Source: Babylonia areolata (lineage: Eukaryota > Mollusca > Gastropoda > Neogastropoda > Buccinidae). From it: a stretch of DNA of 64,000 nt. Location of the stretch: assembly GCF_041734735.1 (NCBI RefSeq), contig NC_134882.1:25646699-25710698 (forward strand), given 5' to 3'. Positions 25,701 through 37,900 of this stretch are shown here, one piece after another. The notes under the pieces are model-generated. The model was not told the origin of the DNA. It did no database searches and saw nothing but the letters and a program-made list of their open reading frames with translations. Made by a program: the position numbers and the translations under genes. Every line of letters starts with the position of its first letter. Within the stretch, counting starts at the first letter, position 1.

Positions 25701-28700
25701 AGAAGTCTGAAAACACTTACACTTTCCAGGAAAAGTCCCTGAGGAGACAGGTGAAGGGAATGAGGATCAGCCCCAACCAGAACAGCCAGCAGCCCAGCAC
25801 ATAGCGATCCTGCACAGAAACAATCCATCCATCATCAGTCCATAATCATAGTGATCCTGCACAGAAACAATCCATCCATCATCAGTCCATAATCATAGTG
25901 ATCCTGCACAGAAACAATCCATCCATCAACATCCATCATCATAGTGATCCTGCACAGAAACAATCCATCCATCATCACAGTGATCCTGCACAGAAACAAT
26001 CCATCCATCATCATAGCGATCCTGCACACAAACAATCCATCCATCATCATAGTGATCCTAAAGTTTCAGTTTCAGTTTCAGTAGCTCAAGGAGGCGTCAC
26101 TGTGTTCGGACAAATCCATATACGCTACACCACATCTGCTAAGCAGATGCCTGACCAGCAGCATAACCCAACGCGCTTAGTCAAGCCTTGAGAAAAAAAG
26201 AAAAAGAAAAAAGGGTGGATAAATAATAGATAAATACATAAAAAAAAAATTCAAAAATTCCATACACCATCATAGTGATCCTGCACAGAAACAATCCTTC
26301 CATCATCATAGTGATCCTGCACAGAAACAATCCTTCCATAATCATAGTGATCCTGCATAAAACCTATCCATTTATCAGTTCATCATCCACCCAGTCCTCC
26401 ATTCAATCCAAATTACACAGCACACAGGGACTCACCATGCCCACCATGTCAGTGTCACACAGGAACTCACCATGCCCACCATGTCAGTGTCACACAGGGA
26501 CTCACCATGCCCACCATGTCAGTGTCACACAGGGACTCACCACACCCACCATGTCAGTGTCACACAGGGACTCACCATGCCCACCATGTCAGTGTCACAC
26601 AGGGACTCACCATGCCCACCATGTCAATGTCAACACACAGGGACTCACCATGCCCACCATGTCAATGTCAACACACAGGGACTCACCACACCCACCATGT
26701 CAGTGTCACACAGGGACTCACCACACCCACCATGTCAGTGTCACACAGGGACTCACCGTGCCCAACATGTCAATGTCAACACACAGGAACTCATCATACC
26801 CACCATGTCAGTGTCAACACACAGGGACTCACCATGCCCACCATTCCAGTGTCAACACACAGGAACTCACCATGCCCACCATGTCAGTGTCACACAGGAA
26901 CTCACCATGCCCACTATGTCAGTGTCACACTGGGACTCACCATGCCCACCATGTCAGTGTCACACAGGAACTCACCATGCCCACCATTTCAGTGTCAACA
27001 CACAGGAACTCACCATGCCCACTATGTCAATGTCACACTGGGACTCACCATGCCCACCATGTCAGTGTCACACAGGAACTCACCATGCCCACCATATCAG
27101 TGTCAACACACAGGAACTCACAATGCCCACCATGTCAGTGTCACACAGGGACTCACAATGCCCACCATGTCAGTGTCACACAGGAACTCACCATGCCCAC
27201 CATATCAGTGTCAACACACAGGAACTCACCATGCCCACCATGTCAATGTCAACACACAGGAACTCATCATACCCACCATATCAGTGTCAACACACAGGAA
27301 CTCATCATACCCACCATGTCAGTGTCACACAGGGACTCACCACACCCACCATGTCAGTGTCACACAGGGACTCACCATGCCCACCATGTCAGTGTCACAC
27401 AGGGACTCACCATGCCCACCATGTCAGTGTCACACAGGGACTCACCATGCCCACCATTCCAGTGTCAACACACAGGAACTCACCATGCCCACCATGTCAG
27501 TGTCACACAGGAACTCACCATGCCCACCATGTCAGTGTCACACAGGAACTCACCATGCCCACCATGTCAGTGTCACACAGGAACTCACAATGCCCACCAT
27601 GTCAGTGTCACACAGGGACTCACCATGCCCACCATGTCAGTGTCACACTGGGACTCACCATGCCCACTATGTCAATGTCACACAGGAACTCACCATGCCC
27701 ACCATGTCAGTGTCACACAGGGACTCACCATGCCCACCATTTCAGTGTCAACACACAGGAACTCACCATGCCCACTATGTCAATGTCACACTGGGACTCA
27801 CCATGCCCACCATTTCCGGGGCCAGGTTGATGACAGGGTAGAAGTGACTGTAGACAATGAGGAATAGGAACCAGCAAGCAATGCTGCCCCAGATCGCCAA
27901 GTGCGTCAGCTGTGTGCAACATGCCATATGTCAGAATGCAAGCATCTCAATACACACATTATCTCCATACATATCTTGCCACACACGCGCACCATTACAT
28001 ACATACTGGTACACACATCACTTCACGCACATACCACAGCACACACATATAACACACGCATACCACTTCACATACACCGTTACGTATATTTCAACACATA
28101 TAACATGCATCACTGCATGCACATCACCACACAAATAACATGCATACTGGCACACATATCATTACACACACACACCTTGACACAAATATAACCATTTAAC
28201 CATATAAACATACACCATTATGCAAAAACACAACACACATCGCTTCACATACGTTCAATGACCACTGGTAACACTGTGATTTGTGAATGTCTTTAATTGT
28301 TGCCCACTTCACATCTGCCATGTCTTAGATTTTTGTGTTGAGTACATAACTGCACACACTAAAAGAGAGAAGGATAAAAAAAAAAAAAGTATGTATGTGT
28401 ATGTGTTGTGTAAGGTTGTGTTGTGTTGTATTATATTTCATTACATTATGTAGCATATGTGGTGTGGTGTGGTGTGTGTGTGTGCATGTGTGTGTCTGCG
28501 TCTGTGTATGCATGCACACATCTTTGTGTCAGTGAAGCAATGTAGCATTCAAACCAGCAGTACAGTCTTATTCAGTTCCACACAAATGGCAAGACACACC
28601 CACACCAACAAAAATAATCACTACTCATCAGGGTACAGGGGCAGAGCTCTGGTAGGGGCTGGGGGGGGGGGGTGGGGGGTGGGGGTTTGGAGGGGAAGGT

Positions 28701-31700
28701 GTGCAATGTTCCTCTGAAGGTGAATAAAATCAAAAATAGAAAATTTCATATAAAAAAAAAAGTGTTCAAAAGGTGCATGGGGAATCACTGAATTGGTCCT
28801 ATCATATCTATCAATAAGCATATACATATAAACCGAAAAACAACAACAAAAATATGCACTTTTTATAAATCTTGAATGGTATAATGGTGTGCATGTGTGT
28901 GTGTTTCACTGTGACATCAAAATATGTCATGTGGGGAGCGCCTTCTGTCATGATCAGCATTTTGACAACTGCAAGCTTGACTTCAATCTACTGTTAGGAA
29001 ACCTTAGATTCAGGTGCTCCGACATGTCACTCTCCTCTCAAAGCCTCTTCACTTTGGGGTCTACATACCGATAACACGGACCAATGCTTTCAAAAGAGCA
29101 CTTCCATTTCAATTTTTGACAGTTTTTCAGCAAACAACACAGAAAAATCCATCAACTCTTTTTTTCATTTTTTTTTCTCAGAAGATTCCCGTTCAGTTTT
29201 TGATGGAAATGTAAAAGTGGATCTCCATCCCCAGATGGAAGAGTTGTACCCATGCATGTGATCAATATTTCTTGTTACCCTGGTACACTCAGTAAAAAAG
29301 ATATGTTCTACTCTATATGGGTAAACCCTATTGGACACTGACTGCTGAACCTTGGTGAAATATGATCAGTGTGGTATGAGTTTAATTAAAAGGCATTTGC
29401 TATTTTTTGTTGTACTTGTCAATGGTGTCACTGATTCTACTGGAGCAGTAATGCAATTTGCAATCCCAAGAGGAAGAAAAGTCCAGATACAGAGTGGCCT
29501 CACCTAGGAGCTCTATCTTAGTGGAGATGACAACCCTTCAGTGATGAGCACACCTCACTACACATATCATTATACACATCCTGCCACGAGCTGTGGTGCA
29601 CATGTCATTACACACATGTAACACTGCACACACAAACATGTCCATCAGCAGCAGTGAAGGTGTTAAGGCAGAGAGGACTTCACAGCACACACTACACCTG
29701 CCAGACAGTGCCCTCAAAGTGTTGGACAATCACAGTACTTACCCAGGTCCAGGAATTGGTCTCCAGCCCTGCCTTCAGACACACTGTCACCACCACATAC
29801 TGCAACACCAACACAACCACTGATTTATAATCTTGAAAAAAAAGAGAAAAAAAATGAAAAAAATCATAATCATAACAATAATAAAATTACGCATTCAAAT
29901 ACTGCTGAACCTTATGATGAGACAAATCAAATCATCTTTACACTACAACCACCATTCTCATCACCTTTCTGAGGTGCTCAGTGGGTGAGCGCAGTCTGGA
30001 AATGGGCTATTTGTGATCTTTTCAAGAGGAGATATTTTACCTTTATTAATAGTCAAATCAAGTGTATGGTACCATTGGAAAAAAAATCTTTCTTCTAGCA
30101 CACTGTTTATTTCTGAGAGTTGTGTTTGTGTGACTGTTCTTTTCCTCTATTACACCAGCCGTGCAAAGAAATAAAGACACCTGAAGTGAAAAAGCAAAGC
30201 TTATATTCTATACAAAGCATGTACAAGAGTGTGTTAAAACATCACAAAATAATGTAATGATTAAATCTTCCACTTATCTCAAACATTCAAAGAGTTAATC
30301 TTGAATACTGATACATAATTCAGCTTCACACACAAGAACAAAACAAAAGATAATGAGAAGCACACACTGTCACATTCAACACAGAATTCAACACGTGTCT
30401 CATCAGTATCGTCATCTTCTTTGTTATTTTCACTTTCATCTGTAACGACTAAGTCTTGATGTAAATCATCTTCATTTTCTCTGTATTCATGTTCATTTTC
30501 TGAATCACTTTGCTTGTCATCAAAACCAGACTGAACAACTTTTTGAAGCACTTCTTCTATGACACAACCAAAAATGTAGTTTGCTTTGACGCCATCTTCA
30601 CATAAAAATGACTGACGTCAAGTGCATTGTTTCAATGTTTGTGGATTTTACCAGATATAAACCAGTCTAGATTAAGGGAAGTTAGATGGATGATTGCGGG
30701 GTAGAACTATATGAGTTTTTTTCCCTTAGACCATGGTGGGGAATTTTTGTTTCAACTCAAAACTCAGCATGCAGATATGCATGAAACATTTTGAAACAGC
30801 AAGTGATGTGATCACACAGATCTGCGTGCCCAGTTTTCTGTGCAGCTTCTAGCTCTGCGCATATGTGTGTGGTACATTGTTAAATTGTTAACGGACAATC
30901 ATGAAGGACCAAACCACAGATGCTCAATCAACTCACCGTGTAGACAAAGTTCCCCATGAAGAGGTAGTCCCCCACTTTTCCATCTGAGAATGACACATCT
31001 GCAACATCGTTGTTTGCATCATTAAAATAACACCAATGTGTATATCAAAGAGAATAACATTCTTATCAGAATGTAGTTCCATGCCACCGAAATCCACTGC
31101 ACATAGTTACAAGACCAAAGGACAGGTACAGGACCGATACAAGAGCGCAGGACATGTGCAGGAAAGGACAGATACAAGAGCACAGGACATGTGCAGGAAA
31201 GGACCAGATACAAGAGCGCAGGACATGAGCAGGAAAGGACAGATACAAGAGCACAGGACATGTGCAGGAAAGGACCGATACAAGAGCACAGGACATTACA
31301 GGAAAGGACAGATACAAGAGCACAGGACATTACAGGAAAGGACAGATACAAGAGCACAGGACATGTGCAGGAAAGGACAGATACAAGAGCACAGGACATT
31401 ACAGGAAAGGACAGATACAAGAGCACAGGACAGGTACAGGAAAGGACAGATACAAGAGCACAGGACAGGTACAGGACAGATACAAGAGCACGGGACAGGT
31501 ACAGGACAGATACAAGAACACGGGACAGGTACAGGACAGATACAAGAGCACGGGACAGGTACAGGACAGATACAAGAACACAGGACAGGTACAGGACAGA
31601 TACAAGAACACAGGACAGGTACAGGACAGATACAAGAGCACAGGACAGGTAAGGAAAGGACAAATACAAAACCAAAGGACAAGTACAGTACAGTACAGAT

Positions 31701-34556
31701 ACAAGACCAAAGAACAATGACAGGATAGATACAGGAACATAGGACATGTACAGTACAGATACAACTACAAGAACACAGGACAGGTACAGGACAGATACAA
31801 CTACAAGAACACAGGACAGGTACAGGACAGATACAACTACAAGAACACAGGACAGGTACAGGACAGATACAACTACAAGAACACAGGACAGGTACAGGAC
31901 AGATACAAGAACACAGGACAGGTACAGGACAGATACAACTACAAGAACACAGGACAGGTACAGGACAGATACAACTACAAGAACACAGGACAGGTACAGG
32001 ACAGATACAAGAACACAGGATGGGTACAGGACAGATACAAGAACACAGGACGAGTACAGGACAGATACAAGAACACAGGATGGGTACAGGACAGATAAGA
32101 ACACAGGACGAGAACAGGACAGATACAAGAACACAGGACAGGTACAGGACAGATACAAGAACACAGGACAGGTACAGGACAGATACAAGAACACAGGACG
32201 AGTACAGGAAAGGACAAATACAAAACCAAAGGACAGGTACAGGACAGATACAACACAGGACAGGTACAGTACATCTCCAAGAACAGAGGACAGGTACAGG
32301 AAAGGACAGATACAAGAACACAGGACAAGTACAGGAAAGGATAGATACAAGACAAAAGAGCAGGTACAGAAAAGGAGCTCTACATACAAGACCAAAGGAC
32401 GAGTACAAGAAAATGCAGGATAGGAATACAGGACTGAAACAAGACAAAAGAACAGGTAAAAGACTAGCACAAGACCGACAGACAGGTACACAAAAGGTCA
32501 GCTGCATGCTAAGAGGGCAGGCAGAAAACAGAGGGACAGGTACCTTGGTTGAGGGACAGCATCGTGATCCAGAAAAGGATGATGGAGTGCAGGATGGAGT
32601 TACCGATCCACACCCAGAACACCTGCCAACACACCCTCTAACTCAGCAGGCACTGAGGCAGACATCCATTTATCAATAGGTGAGTTAAATCTTCATCAAA
32701 AATGGGTGAGGTAACTACCTGGATGAGATAAACATCCATTTCAAAAAAGGATCTAGGAGAAGTAAATATCCATGTGTCAAGTGACTCAGGGAAGATAAAT
32801 GTCCATTTATAAATATGCCTAAGTAAAGTCACTATCCATTCATGAATGAGCCAAGGTGACGTAAATAGTCACATAACCCTTTGAGTGGTCCACAAAAAAA
32901 ATTTGTCCCCTTCCAGTGTGCATGATGGAACTATCTGTCCATGTAATTGCAGGAATTTTCCAATCGCAAAATAATCATATTCGAGTGAACTTGTCATAAT
33001 TGGATAATGTGTTCATTACCTTTCAGAAAATACAGGTTTTATATACTTTTTTTTTTTTTTTTTTTACCATAGTTTGCATGCTAGAACTGACCAAAAACTC
33101 CTTGGCAAATAGTTGTGACTGAGTGTAAAATAAACTTGGCAGTGAAAGGTTAATATAATCAATATGATCAAGGTGAGGTGAGGTAAATATCCATTCTGAA
33201 ACCGGCTAAGATATAAATACCCATTATAAAACAGGATCCAGGCAATGTAAACACAGGATCCAGACCGGGTTACTATTTATCAAAAAAAGAAAACAAACAA
33301 ACAAATAAAAACAACAACAGAAGGGCCCAGGTCAGGTGAATATCCAGGAAGACACACACCAATACTGATTCACTGCACATTCCACAACAAGCCAGGTGGA
33401 CAGAGGCCTGGTGTAACAGCCTACAGCTACCTCCCTGCTGCTTCAAATAGCCCCATAGGTCATTTGTGGCTTGTCATGATTGACCCCTCCCACCCACCCC
33501 CACCCAGTTGGAAATTACCCCCTTTCTACAGGTTTAATCAAGTTATGGAAAAAAGAAAGGGGCTTGTTCAGGGCCAGTCTTGACTGATCCCCCCCCACCC
33601 CCAACAACTCTTCCTCACAGAAGAAAACTTGGGGAAATTCTCCATTAATAGCATGTCTAACTGGGCTATATTTACCACCGCAGTCATTTCTAGCTAGCCT
33701 AGAATGAACCCTATACCCATTATGAGGGAAGGTAAAATCCAGCAAGGGAGTCACTTCTGAACAGTTGATATTTACCAGGTTGGGGATTCACTGCGAAACA
33801 AAATGGGAAAACAGTTTGGAAAGAGAATGCTGCCTACAAAGTCACAACCTCCAGCCTAACGATGGAAGTTGAAGCTGCGACACATGCCCTCCAGTGGCTA
33901 TCGTCCATCCATACGCCCGGAAACCAACATGCCATGATTCTAACCGACTCAATGAACCTCATACAGAAAATTGAAAACGGAATGGGAAGCCCAGAGTGGC
34001 ATAAGGCAATGCGCAACTTTCAGATTAAAAAACTCACATGGTCATACTGCCCGGGACATGCAGGTGTTAAGGGAAATGAGCGAGCTGACAGACTTGCTGG
34101 TAACGCAACACCAACGAGCGGCCTACATCTAGGAAAATCGGAAATCCTCAGAAAAATCAAAGAATACCAAAAAGAACAGGTACAAGGCCATCACACCATC
34201 GATCGCCTCAAAGAAATAAAAGCACAGAGAGGGAGCGGCCGCAAGTCTAACATGAAAGGTAGAGCACGATGCTTTGCAAATCAAACAAATATCGGCATCA
34301 TTTCCAAACCAACATTGCGCAAATTTCTTCAAAACGGAACAGAGTCTCTGTGGGCCTTTCCAGATACAATAGACTGAGCAACACACTAGACGCCACGTTT
34401 TTTTGGCATCAGAGATCTTTTCCCATCCCTCTTGCGGCCAGTCAGTGGCAGCCTCTGTGCGTGTGTGTATGTGTGTTTGTGTGGGTCTGTGCTTTTGAGT
34501 GCGTTTGTGAATGCGCGAGAGTGTAAGTGTACACAAGTGTCAGGAGAGATCTGTGT

Positions 34557-34591
<35 letters not shown>

Positions 34592-34682
34592 AGGAGGTGG
34601 GAGTGCGGGGGGAGGTGGGGTAGAGGATGAGGTATGTGAGTATATGCATGCCTACACTGTGGGAGCAACAGGATATTGGAAC

Positions 34683-34736
<54 letters not shown>

Positions 34737-34825
34737 ATCTTTGTATATATGTGTGTGGGGTTGGGGGTGGGAGATATGGGCGTATGTGTGTGTGCTTGTA
34801 CAAGTAAGTGTTCATCTCTGTGAGT

Positions 34826-34865
<40 letters not shown>

Positions 34866-34933
34866 CGTGGAAGCTGCGATACGTAGACTAGAAATGAGTG
34901 TGTGGAGGAGGGGGGTAGAGGAGGTGCAAGGTA

Positions 34934-34978
<45 letters not shown>

Positions 34979-37900
34979 GGAGCTCATGTACGTTTATATG
35001 TATTTGACTGTGCTTTCATATTTGTGAAACTGCATGTTTGGTGCATTTCTGTTGTGCATGTGTGGGTGTGTGTGTGAATGTGTGTCTTCATGTTTTACAT
35101 TTATTCGCTTATTTATCACCATTGTTGTCTTTTTTTTCATTTTTTTTTTTTCATTTTATTAGTATTACTATTATTATTACTACTACCTTTTTCTATATTA
35201 TAATTATTATTCATTTATTTATTTATTTATGTAAGCTTATCTATTATTTATTCCACCGTTTTTTTTTTTTTTGTTTGTTTTTTTTGGTTTTTTTCTCAAG
35301 GCCTGACTAAGCGCGTTGGGTTACGCTGCTGGTCAGGCATCTGCTTGGCAGATGTGGTGTAGCGTATATGGTTTGTCCGAACACAGTGACGCCTCCTTGA
35401 GCAACTGAAACTGAAACTGATATTTACCCCCAAGCGGTCATTCTACATAAACCCTGGGACTAATCTACATTTGGCCATAGGGCAAAAACCAATAGGGGGA
35501 TGAACAGACTGCTACAGCAGATAATGGGTTTAAAATCATCTTTGGAATTGTCATTAAAATTACACCAAAGCCCTCAGCAGTCATCAAACTCATCCTGCGA
35601 CTTTGAAAATTCAAAACTTTTGCAAAACTTAACCACATCAGATCCCGCAAAGTTCAGAATGTTCAGCGGGAAGTGGTGAATACGAGGCACTGACTCTTGT
35701 GATAATCTCGTTTATGTAAACAACAATGGCTGCGCCCATAGCAATCATATGTCTAGTGGGCGCTCTGCAGTAACAAGGGTAAGAACAACATGACAGTGGA
35801 GGAAACAACATAACTGCACTTACTTGTTGTGTCTGACACATTTGCTAATATTCTAGCACAATTTCCACTCATAAAACAAACTTGAATTTTTTTTTTTTTT
35901 TTTTTCACCAAATATTTTCTGTATTATTTTTCAAAAAATCCAAGTTATCTTCCCCTGATTAGGAGTTATCTCACCCTGTCAACACTGAGCTTCTGATAAT
36001 CATATTCTCCTATAAATTTCCTTCAAGAAAAAGTATAGTTTTGCATACTTTTGAGCATGATTTTAATGTTTGTGATTTTTATAGAGGTTGGTGATTATTT
36101 TGCAAAAATCGCAAGTAGTTCCGGAAGTGAAAGGGTTAACTGAAGAGCACCTGTCAACCTGACAGGGGCAGGACATGGGCAGGCTTCTGTCCCTACCTTG
36201 ACGTTGAAGAAGTGACCCTTCTGGGAGTCCTTGTACAGGGAGGGGTTCTTCATCATGGTTTCTGCAGAGCAGAATCGGTCAAACAGTCCGATGGCCAGAG
36301 GAGGTGCTGCGGTGAAAATCTGTCAGAAGTGACCCAAAAGCAAAGATCACATATGTATTTATGATATTCCTCAATCCTGTGTATGTGCTATCATTTTAAA
36401 CTTCTTTCTCCCCTCTGAATCATGTATACATGCATATGAATGACTGGTGTGAAACTTTAATTTATCTTTGACAAGATTAAGCACTATATAAATGCCTTTA
36501 TTATCATTATTATTATTGTTCTTGTTGCTGTTATTATTAATAATTATACTACTGCTACTACTAATTATTATAATCATTAATGTCATCATTATGATTATTA
36601 TCATGTGGTACATGCTGATGATGATAACCTGTTCTGTAACTCAAGTAAACTGTTAATAACAACCAAACACTTTTATTTTTCATTCTTTTGTCTGAAGTAT
36701 AAACTGGTGTTACTGAAAAACAGTGTCACACTGAAGCAATGTCTGTCTTCTATCAGTTAGTCAGTGAGCTGACAGTATGAGAATGATGAGTGCAGCTGAA
36801 GTGTGCAGTTGAGTAATCAGCTGAATCTTTACAGCAAACCTATGGAAGTCATCATTTTATTCACTGAGGTTTAGACATGACATATTCAAAGCTACTTATA
36901 TGACTTATTTAAATGAGCTACAAAAACAGTTTTATTCAATGAGCTTCAGACACGTTTTAATCACAGAGCAACAGACTTGTCTATTCACTAGCTACACACT
37001 TGACTTTATTCACGGATCTACAGACCTGACTTTATTCGGGGCGCTACAGATCTTAATTCACTGAGCTATAGACATGGCATTATTCAGAGCTATAGACATG
37101 GCTATTCACTGAGTTACAGACCTGACTTTGATTACTTAGCTACAAACCTGATTTTATTCACTGCACTACAGACATGATCTTATTCACAGAGCAACAGACA
37201 TGACTTAATCACTGAGCCACAGACATGACTATTCACTGAGCAAGACATGACTTTATTCATGACTTTATTCAATGAGCAACAGACATGACTTTATCAACTG
37301 AGCAACAGACATAACTTTATTCACTGGGCTACAGGTATGACTTATTCACCGAGCTACAGACATGACTTTATTAAATGAGCTACAGAATCAGACATGACTT
37401 TATTCAATGAGCTACAGTCAGAATTTACTTTATTCACTGAGCAGCAGACATGACCTTTTTCTCTGACATGGCTTTATACAATGAAGAGTTCCAGACTTCT
37501 TACACAAATCCTTGATTATGTACAGTTTTGGCCATTGTACATTATAATGAGATGCACCGGAGATTAGAAAAGAGAGATAAACCACTCGCGGCAGGCCCCT
37601 TCTTACTGTCTATAACAGTGCTGAAGCCGTTTTGGGGCACACACGCAGTGCGGAAGGGTGGGGGTAAATCACCCTCTCCTTCCTCACCTGAAGGAAACTG
37701 GTCGGTTCCGACGGTTCAGCTGCAGTAAAGCGAAAGTTAAGTTATGCCTGGAATTTCCCACGTGTAGTAAGATTCGCTGTATACAATGAAAACCGATTCA
37801 TTTTTGCTTGGTTTTTAACACATTTGCATCTGCTTGAATGTAGATAATATAAAAAGAAAATAAAGCAGCTCCCCCCACCACCAACTCCCCCAAACGCGCC

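Noticed and set aside
26275-27867. Long plus-strand open frames of 440-530 codons
   Set aside because: They run through the 35-bp minisatellite in all three plus frames and encode only a repeated short peptide; the array is intronic on the other strand.
31022-32507. Minus- and plus-strand frames of 120-489 codons with repeated [11 protein letters not shown] or DRYKSTGQ peptides
   Set aside because: Product of a minisatellite without stop codons, not conserved protein.
36060-36139. Full MITE of the second TTAA family
   Set aside because: Only the right end (ccggaagtgaaagggttaa) is recognisable; no matching left end was found.
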